This document shows positions 1 through 11,600 of a stretch of 64,000 nt of DNA, in pieces (within the stretch, counting starts at the first letter, position 1; each line of letters begins with the position of its first letter). This stretch comes from Apostichopus japonicus. Lineage: Eukaryota > Echinodermata > Holothuroidea > Aspidochirotida > Stichopodidae. A program made the translations under genes and the position numbers. The stretch is from positions 20,398,489-20,462,488 of the forward strand of contig NC_092572.1 in assembly GCF_037975245.1 (NCBI RefSeq), in the 5' to 3' direction. Below the pieces are notes generated by a model, which ran no database searches, was not told where the DNA came from, and saw only the letters and a program-made list of their open reading frames with translations.

Positions 1-7
1 TTTACAG

Positions 8-71
8 ATTAACATCCTTAGCAATATGGAGTCTGTATTAATTTTGTCCATGGTCATGTTCCTGTTGTCAG
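8..71 (+). CDS. Receptor 1 start exon (signal peptide)
   Basis: The window opens on a splice acceptor (tttacag, 1-7). The exon runs to a gtaaga donor at 72, with ATG at 26. It encodes MESVLILSMVMFLLS plus the first base of a Gly codon, a short hydrophobic secretion signal. Bases 8-25 are 5' UTR, so the transcript has at least one upstream non-coding exon. The coding part recurs almost unchanged at 48264-48309, which supports the start choice. Confidence 0.82.
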
Positions 72-2619
72 GTAAGATTAATTAGAATGTCACTTTGCAT
101 TTGATGTTTGTCACAAATTACCCGCAGCTTGACTCACTGTACCGAGTAGAAATATAACTCAAATAAGTAGACTCACTAATCCTTTACCAAGTGAAATTAT
201 CTCAGACGTATTTATGACTAAATTCTGTTCTTTATTGTGTTTTTGTGTCAGACACCTTTTATAAGTAATACTCATGTGCCTGTAGGTAATTGGAAATTAA
301 TTTCACTTAGCTGGTGGATAGTTTCATTATAAAAACAACACCTAGGGACATCGTGTGAAAAGTATGTGGAATCTGATCGAGCTGCTGCATAACTTGGGGA
401 AATAACTATAGAACAATAGGGAATGCTAAGTAGATAGGAAAGAGTTTGTGTTTAAGACGAGCCTTTTTTTTAGAAGTAATAATAAGAAAAATTGTGGGAA
501 CGCGGAAGTGGTGGTGGAAGGCTGCTCTTGCCCTGGCTGGAGTACTTTGAAGAGAAAGAGCATTCAGAACCGTCCCGGTGGCTGTACTATGTAGCCCACA
601 AGCACTCTAGTCACCTGGTTCCGAGTTTTTTTTTTATAGGGCTTAGGGGCCACCAGCCCCTCATCCCCTCTGCTAAGGCCGAGGCCTCCTACCACGAGTT
701 AAACTTATGATTCTTTTTTATTTAAGCTTAGAATGGGTAGTTGAGATTATATAATCAAAAAGTAGATTTTTGATCAGAGGTTCATTTATTAAGAGAAGTT
801 TGGTGTCAAAGTTTTTGATAGTAATAATATTGCTGGATGTTTTGCCAATTTCGTAAAGTTTTTTAATGGGAGTACAAATTTGGATTGAGGCAGATACGGT
901 AGGAATAATTTGTTGCTGTTTCGAGCCAGTGGCGTAGCTAGGATTTTTTGAGTGGGGGGGCCATGGGGGGGCTGTTCTTTCTTGTGGGGGGGCCGGAGGT
1001 TACTATCTGAGCGGAGCGCCACCTTGGTTGGCGCGGAGCGTACAGAGAAAATTTGAGATTTCAGCATCCCCCAGATCGCAGGAGATGGCACCTGTGAGGC
1101 AAAATAGCATCCAAAAAGATGTGCAACTTTGGTGACAGAAATGCAAAAAAAAAAATTTCTCTTTCATGCTGACTGGCCTTGCCAACTCAGCCAGACTTTT
1201 AACTTGAGTGAAGTTGACATCAAAGGCGAACGGGACCATTTCAGTTTGGGGGGGGCAGAACTTTTTGTGCCCGAAAGTTCCCGTGACACTATCTAAGCGG
1301 AGCGCCACCATCGGTTGGCGCGTAGCGAACAAGAACATTTTTGGCACACAATGCCTCTCAGATTGCCGGAAACGGCACTTCTGAGGCCTTGCAAGTTGCA
1401 TCTAAGCATTCTTTTATTTTATAATCTCACGTTTTAGAAATTTACAGTTCCCCAAAAATTTGGTAAATTAGAAGAAGAAAAAATTGTAACATCACTTTGA
1501 AGGGGAAAAATGGGACAGTATATTTTTTAAGCTGCTATATTTAGTTACCTTATTTATTATTTTAACACAGTACTCAGCTACCTCCAGAAAAACATTGTTC
1601 AACGACACGTAGGCGGGATAATGTCGCTGTGTCGGGTGAGACTGCAATTTGTCTCACAAAAAAGTATAAAATATAACAAAGAATATGATAAACCTGTACT
1701 TCTAGGCTTGTAGACACTCCCCCCCCCCCCCAACATCCATGAAAAAGAAAATGTTTCTTTTATTCACTCATGTCGGGGATATCCAGGTCAAGGGCGGCGG
1801 GAGCACTTTTAATCTGGGGGGGGGGGCACCGACATCAAAGGGCACTTTGCAGAAATTCGATTGGAATGATGCAGCGTTATATTCAGTACCCTTTATAACT
1901 CTTATTGTATTATCTTATTTGTGTATACACATCACTCCATCAACGCCCCCCCCCCAAGCAAAATATGCATACTAGCACTGCAATATCCAATGCGCAAATT
2001 GGGAAACAAGGAACAAGTTTTCTTTTGAGACAAAATGAGGTGAAATCATGCTAGTTGCTAATGTAGGAATCTTCCGAATTAGAGTTTTTTCTTGTTAATA
2101 TCTTAACAAATTTTTTCCATTCGAAAATGCTTTGAGTTTGACCCACAGAAATTCGTTAAAAGTCACGGGCTTAGCCAGGATTTGCAAAGTTGTATGCACG
2201 GCTATCTGAGCGGAGCGCCACCATCGGTTGGCGCGGAGCTTTTAGAAAATTTTTGGTTTAACAAACCCCTCAGATGGCCGGAAACGGCCCTTCCCGAGTG
2301 TTCATTCTGGTTCCCTGGCCTCTTGCTAACTTGAGGTACCTCAAGTTTTATGTAGAAAAAAGGCACATTTCTAACCTGAGGAAAAGTGGGGGAGGGGCAC
2401 GTGCCCCTGTGCCCCCCCCCCCGGTTCCGCCGCCCTTGGTCCAGGTATACAATTGACTAGTTAGAAGAAAAAAATTGATCGTGCAAAAAGCGTGGTAGCC
2501 CAGATGAACTGCGCTTACGGTGGTGTTACACGGAAATATTCGGGCATCATGATGCTAAATAAAGAAAATCATGGAATTGTCGGGCAAAAATTTGAAAAAG
2601 ATTCGGGCAAGCTACTGCA

Positions 2620-2666
<47 letters not shown>

Positions 2667-5600
2667 TTCTCCTCTAAGGCTGCCCGAATTTTTCAGGACC
2701 TTTGCCCGAATTTCTTGTCCTCTGGAAATTTAGGGGGCAGTCTGCCCCCCTGCACCCCCCGCCTCGTACGCCTATGGTTGGCATCATTTGTTGTTTCAAG
2801 GTGTCAAGGCCTTTCTCCCAACTCAAAACCCTGTGGGCTACCGGTAGGTTTGCAGGAAATGCCCACATGTGGACTTAAATAGCATTAGAGGAAGGGGATG
2901 GAAGACTAACACGCATCGATGTTTCGGTAATGGTCACATTGGTGGCTCGGTGCTAATTAGGCCATTTATTGGGTTTCTTGAGGCAGCTGTCATCAGAATC
3001 TGGGTTTTTGTGCCAATCGATGACCGATAACATGTATTGGTAGATATCGATATCGCGCAGCACATGCACAAGGTTCGTGGTGTATGGTCGCAACCGTCGC
3101 ATCGACCATTGCCATGCCATGCTGTATGACCATTCTCATGATTACTACAGATATTGTATTATTCTTATTCTGCCAGATGCAGACGAGAAAATTGTGTAAC
3201 TCTATTTCCCAAATTATTGAACAAAAATATTAGTGAATCCCACTGATGTTTTTTTTTTTTTTTTTACAATTTTTTTTTTTTTACAATTTTTTTTACCCCA
3301 TTCCCAGTGGGGGGGCCAGTGGGGGGCCAGCCGATTTCATGGGGGGGCCCCGGCCCCCCCTGGCCCCCCCGTAGCTACGCCACTGTTTCGAGCATTTGTA
3401 CATGTAGAATTTCAGAACAACTGTAAATAACATTTCAATGTATTGTAAACGTCTATAATGATAATGTTAAAGGAATATTTTAGTGAAAATGGGATCCAGT
3501 CCTTCCTGTCATATCACTTTTTGATTTTGTATCGCTCTAGGCCTTGCCCTGTGAAGAATTGTAGTTGCTGTGATAGAGTGCTTGGAATGTTGGAATGCTG
3601 TCGAATCCAAGGACTGACTTACGTAGAGGCGTGACGTCAGTGAGGCACATTGGTCAGACTCGATTAGATCTCACTCTAAGCATGGCCTTGATACGCTACA
3701 CATGAATGTGTACATACTTCGCGTACGGCCGTGAATATGAAAGATTTCACGCAGAACTTGGCCTTTATACACTACATAGGAAACTGTACAGAATTAACAC
3801 ACGGCTGTGAATACAACGTGATGACGTAACGAAGGCCCCTCTGTTGGAACGATTACAAAAATCTCTCAATTAACAAATATCTGAACAAAATATTATGAAG
3901 AAGAACTAGTTAGGGATTTCTGAAACGTTTTAAACCAAATCAAACCTATTCTCTTGTATGGTCGTTTCGCCATTATTAGCTTTACGTACCGTAATAAATT
4001 AAATAGCATACATAACTCTGCCTACCGTATCTGCCTCAATCCCAATTTTTACTCCCATTAAATAGTGAACATTATGATCCACAATAATAAGCTTTATTTT
4101 TTAAAGCAACCTAATGATGTTGTTGTCAAGATCAGACTGAGTGATATAGTTGCCTGGTACTATGCGGTCAACGAAAGTAAACCGAAAAGCATCAATGGCT
4201 CCATTGTAAAGAACAAGGATGCCACAATGGGAACATTACATGTTAGATTCATGTTTATACGACAGAGGAACCGCATTTCGTTGTTTAAAGCACGGTGTTG
4301 TTTTACAGTCAGCTGCAAGGAATTTAATGAACTGTTCTCTTAAATGTCTATTTTCTACTTGAATGCAATTCCGATCTACCTAATACACTAACTTTTAATG
4401 GTTTAGCACTGTGAGGGCACTTCCTCATTCCACAACATATTTAACTAAAACGCATTTTAACTCCATACTTAACTACATGTACATATGTTTTTTTGGGTGT
4501 AAAATACATAAATTTTCATCAGACATGTAGTACATCATTAGCTGTATCAAAGGTTGTGCAAATGGTACCGAGTGTATCTCTGTGGCTCATTTTTTCAGGT
4601 CCAATTATCGTGAAAGGCCAGGGTCATGTTTACTTATTTGGTGACAACGTTACGCTTCCATGTGTATCAGCTACAATGAGTGGAAATGAGGTGTTCGAAT
4701 GGATTGATCAGGGAGAAACTGTTACTATATATTCAGTCAGAGCACCTAATTATACAGAAAAAACATACGATGGTCTGAACAACGACAAGTATGACAACTT
4801 TGACATAGATAATAATTATCCTAACGATGTGAACCTTCTCATCAATTTACTGGAGGTTAACGATGCTGGAATGTACAGTTGTAATTTTATACATCAAGAA
4901 ACACCAGGATCAATGAATGTTGTAGTAGAGGGTGAGTATCAATTGTTATTACATGATATATAAACTGAATATTACCAATGAACGATATGACATATTGTAT
5001 GCTGTATAAACTGTTGGTAATTACAGAAATTCCTGAGCATCGTGACAACAATTTTGCTTAAAATGTTTTGATGTTACTTTGGTGTCTTAAACTTTGAATA
5101 TACCCAAGTTTCTTTCCAAACTTGTAATGACAAATGATGAAAAATAGCAAAACAATTATGATACAATATGTCACAAATCGGCTGACAGGATTTGGTTATT
5201 TTTGAAAACACTGAAATGATCTTGAGCAGGTCTAAGGTCAGGATGTGAAATCACAGGGTGTTTGTTCCCGTTCAGATTAACTTCTGTTATGTAAGTGACT
5301 ATGTCATAAGAACAGAAGAATAATATTTTTCTAAAGTATTTATGAAAAAGGTCATACAAATATTTTCAGTACTCAAGATTAAGATGGCTGACATAATGGC
5401 CAAGCATGTAGTATTGGTAATAATACTAGTGTTTCAATATTTGCGTCAGGGGACGCAACGTCCTAAAAACGTTGCCTCCACTAAAAAAACGTGCGTCCCT
5501 GCAATCCTCCATGAAAATTTACATTTAAATACCTAGGCATGCAATGCACTCTACTGTACAGTATACAACTCTCTTACTGAACGTAGCGTCTGTAAAAATG

Positions 5601-8600
5601 TTATAGGAATGTTATAGAATGTTTGAGACAGCAGCAGCCGAGGATTAGAGAGGCTGCATCACGGGAAACAGCACTAGAGCTACGTGGAACTATCCGTTAT
5701 ATAAGGATGATTAGAGTTCAACCCACCGTAACCGCATCTTGTTAATTAGCATGGCGTAGCTTGAAGGAATCGAGACCAGCCAGGTACTTAGCATGGTAAA
5801 CACGGTTTACGGACAAAGCAAATGGACTCTTTCCATAACAATACGCTGCATGTGAACGTCGAAATCAACATTGTAATATTCTTGATGACAATGATTCAAC
5901 GGGGAGTTGTTATTATACTTTGACTTCTTGTACTCAGAGTAGCACATTATAACACACTCATTGTTCTAAACTACTTTCACTAACATGCGTCATATAGAAA
6001 CATTCCTAAGAGTGACCACAACCCCATGCTTTCTAAGGGTAGGTTGGTAATTACAATAACAGGACATATGTGGTGGCTAAAGGGTGGTGTAAAGTACAAT
6101 ACTGTAGAATGAGTGCAATATGTTACAAGCATAAATTAAAACAGGTGTCAAGATAGAAAATGAATTAAAATACTGCATTTTTCAACTGATTTAATTGAGC
6201 CACTTAGATGATGTAGAAAAGATTCCGTATAAATCTGAACGACACGAGAACAGCCCCTGAAAGGACTAGTACATACTCTCAGCTTTTACGAAACCCTATC
6301 GTAAGTTACCATTAAAGAGGTCATGACACGAAAAATCCAACTAATCGAGAGTAACTTCCTCTGAATCTATGAGAAAATCTATGTTCAAAACTATCCTCAT
6401 CACCTTGAAAACCTCAAGGACTAATTAGAAATCAACGTTTTAATATTCGCATCCGAAAATAGATATCTGAAAATGCGATTTCAAAACAAGACAATGATGA
6501 CGTCATGTTAGGAACATAAGTGCCAAGTCCGAGTCACGTACCGGATGCGCGACGTTCATACCGTCACACATACACGCACATTTACACTGAGAGAACAACC
6601 ACTGTTTTACGATATGTCGCTAGAAATTTCAAGTTTGTTTTACAGGCGCGTATCCAGGGGGGCGTTGGGGGCGCGCGCCCCCGGGTAAGGAAAAGAGGAG
6701 AGAAAAAAAGATAAGAAAAAAGGGAAAAAGAGGGAGAAAAAAGGGAAAAAGAGGGAAAAAGAGGTAAAAAAGAGAAAAGGAGGAGAGGAAGGAAGGGAAA
6801 AGAAAAAGAAGAAAGAGAGAAAAAGGAGAAAAGGAGGAAGTAGAAGATAAACGCCAAGACCTCGGGAAGAGAAAGAGGAACAGTCATAATTACAGCGCTG
6901 ATCCCTATTATATACACAAGGTAGCCAGTGACAGATCGAATATTACAGAGGGGACGTGCGCCTCACCCTACCACTTACACCGACAACTCCATTTTTAGCT
7001 CATACCAGCATGCTGGTGTGAGCTATTGTTACAGTGCGGCGTTTATCACTCTATCACTCTATCCGTCAACTATCACTCTATCCGTCAACAATTGGTAAAA
7101 CCGCTCCCACTAACACAGTATTCAATGGAATTTCATGAAACTTGGACACAAGGACCATTGGGTATAGGGCCATCAGAGATGGTCCGAAATTTGGGGTCAA
7201 TGGTCACCTGTGGGCCGTAATGGGCCATTTTGTGGAAATACGCAAAATACTTCTTCTCCTACAGATTCCATGGTACAATGTTGAGGGTTTGTCACGATAG
7301 TACTATGGAAGTTTTACCTTCAGGGTGTTCATGAATTTGAGATCAAAGATCAACTAGGGGTCTTTTGTGGCCCGGGCCGCCGCCCTATATTTTCAAATTG
7401 CTCCTGTTCGTACAGTGTATGGCCAGTTATAATGAAACTTGGTCAGGGTTATGAGGGTTGTTCGAAAAATTGAGGTCAAATGTCATTTAGGGGGTCATCA
7501 GGGGTCATTCTTTGTAATATTTTCAAATATCTCAATCTCCTCAAGATTTTGATGGATCATATTCAAAGTTGAACTGATGATTGTTGGATTGTGTATGAAT
7601 AAGATGATGCCTACTAATTTTTGGTCAAAAGTTAATTCATTACAATTAATCCCCATTGTTTAAAAAAATCTGAGCCTTCACCTTTTGCAAAGCTCCTTTA
7701 ATTTGTCTCCCAGTCTCTGCAGTGTTTGTTTACATTTGTGGTTAAGCTCTGCAGAGGCTGTTAGTGGAATTAAAGCAGGACTGGGAGTTGTTATTAACTG
7801 TTGAACTGTAAGCATGAGAACCTTATAGCCAATCAGCACTTGCCGATTCTTAGAAGTCTTTGAGCCTGAGGTATGTAGGCAGCCAGCCAAAATTTTGGCA
7901 AGGAGTGCTTCAGTATGGAACGCGAAAAGGGCAACCATATTTCGTTGTCTAAACTAAGTTTGTTGCAGTCTAAACTTAAGTTGTTGCTGCTGTTTTACCA
8001 CGTTGTTGCTCAAAGTCACGTTGTTATTTTAACTTCCGTTGTCTAAACATACGTCGTTGTCTAAACTTACGTTGTTGCTATCGGCGCTGTTCAAAATTGC
8101 TCAACCGCGTAATGTAAACCAGAATGCAAAATGCATTTAGGTTTCGATGACTTCAGTACACTAGAAAGGTGTTAGTATAAGCAGAACTAGCTGTTGCTAT
8201 AGAAATGGCCTGAACCACCATTTTGATACATTAAATAAACACAGGTCAGTCTACTGTACGTGGCTATACACACCTGCACCAAAAACAATAGGGGTCTTGG
8301 AGGTCCAAGTCCATTTGAAGTCACCAAACGCAAACTTGTGGAAACCTTGTTTTATAAGCTACCGTATCTCCCACAGCCAGCCTATCAGATAACATGGGCG
8401 TTAGTACAACTCATACGAAATAGGAGGCTGCACGGTAAACAACTTTTAAAATGTTATAATGTTATACTTATAGGCCATGCATATACGCTGTGAATGTCGG
8501 AAATCAAGTACAACGTCGAGTGTCTAGACAAAGTACCAGCATAAAAATACTGCACTTTTAAACTGATTTCATTGAGCACCTCCAACAATGTGTAGAGATA

Positions 8601-11600
8601 ATCTGGGAATGTCGGTAATCAAGTAAAACGAGTGTCGAGACAAAATGCCAGCATAAAATACTGTACTTAAAATTGAATTATTGAACCATTACATGATGTC
8701 TGGATATGTTGTGAATGTCGGCAATCAAGTAAAACGAATGACAGTAATATTACTAAAGACAAATGTTTCGTCCCGATCGAACACCAATTGCGTTTATTTA
8801 ATGACCTATACTTTGACTAGTGTTTGTAGTTGAGAAGATGCGATCTTATCACTGCCCTTACTTTGTGAATGCTCTACACAATATATATATGGCGGATGCC
8901 ATCCAGTGCCCTAGCTTCGCTGTTTTACAAGGGCGGCCGTCCGACCTTCATTTCGCCTGCCCTGCCCTGCCACTCTTTCCTCCTCTCCAACTCCGTATAT
9001 AGTACCTCGATGCTTTGATTTGCAGCGATTTCACCAGCTACCCCAACTCTTCAAATATCCCCGCAAATGTAGTGTGCATATCTCGCTAAATTCTACGCAA
9101 TTTGTATTAGGCCTGTTCAAACTCCGGAGTTTCAACTGCACATGCGCATATCCTGAAAATTTGTAGAGAAAAGATCATATTACCTTACCTACAACACATA
9201 GCCTTAGTCAAAACTCGAGTGTATATTGGATGATTTGTTTCTTGCATAACATGTTAGCGGGTTTTTTGGTCTAAAATTCTTAACAATGCTGAGCGAGGTT
9301 TGTGTATATTCCATTTACAACACAATCCCTTTCGCAAATCGAAACTCCGAACTGGATTGGTGTTACGAATGAACTTGCTTGGCGGGTTTAGTAAACTAGT
9401 TCTGTGGGTCATATTGCCTACGTACTTTAATACTGTGCCCCTCTTGTTACTCACGAAGCGCAGACTACATCCAACCATAGAGCAACTGATCCAACATTTA
9501 CCCTGGATGCTTTTCAGTATTTGGAAACAACCAACTCCACGAAAATTATAGTATTTAAATAACATTTTTACGCAATGTCGAAACTTCAATGACTACTTTT
9601 GACGATGTATGACTGCAGTAGTTTATGCACACGAATTAGTGTTGCACCAGAATCATGACTTGAAGCACTTGGTCAAAGGGACCGCAAAACTTTACGCAAG
9701 TTTGCAACGAAGAAATAACTGTGGTATAAATGCACATTTTACATTATCAACTCTCAAAAGGGAGAGAACATAACATACCGTGAGATTTAAAGTCCTTTTC
9801 AGTATCAGACATGTTGTGGTAGCTTCCCGCAAAATTCATAGATTGTCTCAACTCATGACTTTCTGTGATAAAACAATTATTCAAATATGACATTAACAAT
9901 ATAAATGTAAATAACGTCCTCGGAGTTGTATCAACTATCATGTAAATATCGTTAACAACGTGATTTTGTTCGACAAATCAGGTTGTTAAGGATATTTACA
10001 TGGCTGTTGCTACAAATCCGGCATGACATTAACGATTACCCCCCCTCCCCTTTTCGCGTTACATAGTTAAACCATCATACTTTGCGTTCATTGAGCACTG
10101 AAGATGCAAGCATGCTTGCAGACAATGGGTAAGGGACTATTAACCAAACAAATCTCGGGAAATTTGAGAAAACATCATTGGCTGTATTTAGCATGAAAAT
10201 CTCTGTAATAGATATGTTGTTAGCACTGCACGGAAGCAACTTGCGGTTGATTGTTATAATTTTTTAAAAAGAAAGAATGATGTTCGTTCACAATGTGTTC
10301 ACAACGGAACTTTAGATAGCAACGAAAGTGAAGAAATCAACGTGAGTTTAGACATCAACCGTAAGTTAACTTAGCAACAAAAGTTTTAGACATCAACGTG
10401 AGTTTAGACATCAACCGTAAGGTTTATAAATCAACGTGAGTTTAGACATTAAGGCGCGTATAGTCGTCAACGTGACTTTAGACATCAACGTAAGTTTAGA
10501 CATCAACGAACAACAGCAACATGGTAAACTTGCAGCAACAACTTTAGTTTAGACAGCAACAAACTTAGTTTAGGCAACGAAACAAACTTAGTTTAGGCAA
10601 CGAAATACGGTTGCCCTTTTCGCGTTCCATACTTCAGGTCTGCTCAGGTAGAGGGGAGAAAGTTTAATAGGGTAGGTCAGTGGTATTGTTTGAGAGAGTG
10701 GGTAAAACAGGATTTAATGGGGGGAAAATAGGAATTATAGCCAGTGGTGTGGCCAGTATTCTGCTAACGGAGGGGGGGGGGGGTATCCCTCATGGGCCCA
10801 AAATTGGTGGAATTTGAAAAATGGCCTGAAATTTGGTGGGCCATACATTTTTGTGGGCCCTACATTTTTAAGCTCGAAAAGGTATGAGCTTCTGCACCAT
10901 TGGTGCTCTAGTTGACGTTTCCATTTTTCCTCTCTCACTAATGTATCTATATATATATATACTATATATGGTCTAGCATAACGCGTGTGTGTATGTATGG
11001 ACGCCTTGAACAATTGTTCAATTGTGCAATGGAACCAACTGTGGCTGGTCTTGAACTCGACCGAGTCGTCGGGGAACATGACGCATTTCGGGAAGGGGCG
11101 ACCGCCCCCCCCCCCCCCGAGCAAATTTTCTCTATGATATCGCTAGTAATTTAAAAATAGACAATGCTTAGATGCAACTTACAAGGCCTGGGAAGTGTCA
11201 TTTCCAGCGATCTGGGAGGCATTTTCGGCCAAAATTTTCTTGTACGCTTCGCGCCAACCTATGGTGGCGCTTCGCTTAGATAGTTTGCCTACAGGCTTTG
11301 CCCTTCCGTTGGCAAATTACTCGTTACACGCCTGTTCGAATTTGTAAAGCAAAGAGCAGACATCACATAATATCTGTGAGCATGAAAATGCATGTTCAAA
11401 AATGAACAGCCTCAAAACTGTCTATGTGTGTAGTCAAAGGCGTAGGAGCCCAATTGGATTTGGGGGCTGTAACGACTTGCCCGACAAATATTACCAAAAT
11501 TTTTCGCGCGCCAAGCGCACGTTCAACATGTTAATGTCAATATCATATAAGCAAGCATAGGTCATTACATCGCATGGCATCGTGTACCGTACGGTCCTTG

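Larger units (their letters stand above)
927..3385. mobile_element. hAT-like DNA transposon, no transposase seen, with 8-bp target duplication
   Basis: The element starts CAGTGGCGTAGCTAGG and ends GTAGCTACGCCACTG, an inverted match. It is flanked by the direct repeat TTTCGAGC at 919-926 and 3386-3393. An 8-bp duplication and CAGTGG termini are typical of the hAT superfamily. The 2459-bp interior has long G and C runs, an (AT)n tract, three copies of a GC-rich palindromic repeat and the remnant of another element. No transposase ORF is visible, so it is probably non-autonomous or decayed. The flanking text, read across the insertion, resembles 47475-47530, which lacks the element. Confidence 0.85.
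7914..10631. mobile_element. Long-TIR DNA element with 6-bp target duplication
   Basis: The left end TATGGAACGCGAAAAGGGCA and the right end are exact inverted copies for 22 bases, and the similarity extends inward for 100-200 bases through repeated cgttgtctaaact words. It is flanked by CTTCAG at 7908-7913 and 10632-10637. Size is 2718 bp. No transposase ORF is seen. The interior carries a three-unit repeat at 8491-8740 resembling host intron sequence. The superfamily is unassigned; a 6-bp duplication excludes typical hAT, Tc1/mariner and piggyBac. Confidence 0.65.

Noticed and set aside
4065-4343. 92-codon plus-strand ORF in receptor 1 intron 1
   Set aside because: Composition is plausible, but there is no recognisable domain, no counterpart in receptor 2 and no splice connection.
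8491-8740. CRISPR-like spaced repeats
   Set aside because: Units are long, diverged and contiguous, in a eukaryotic transposon; no conserved short repeat with unique spacers.
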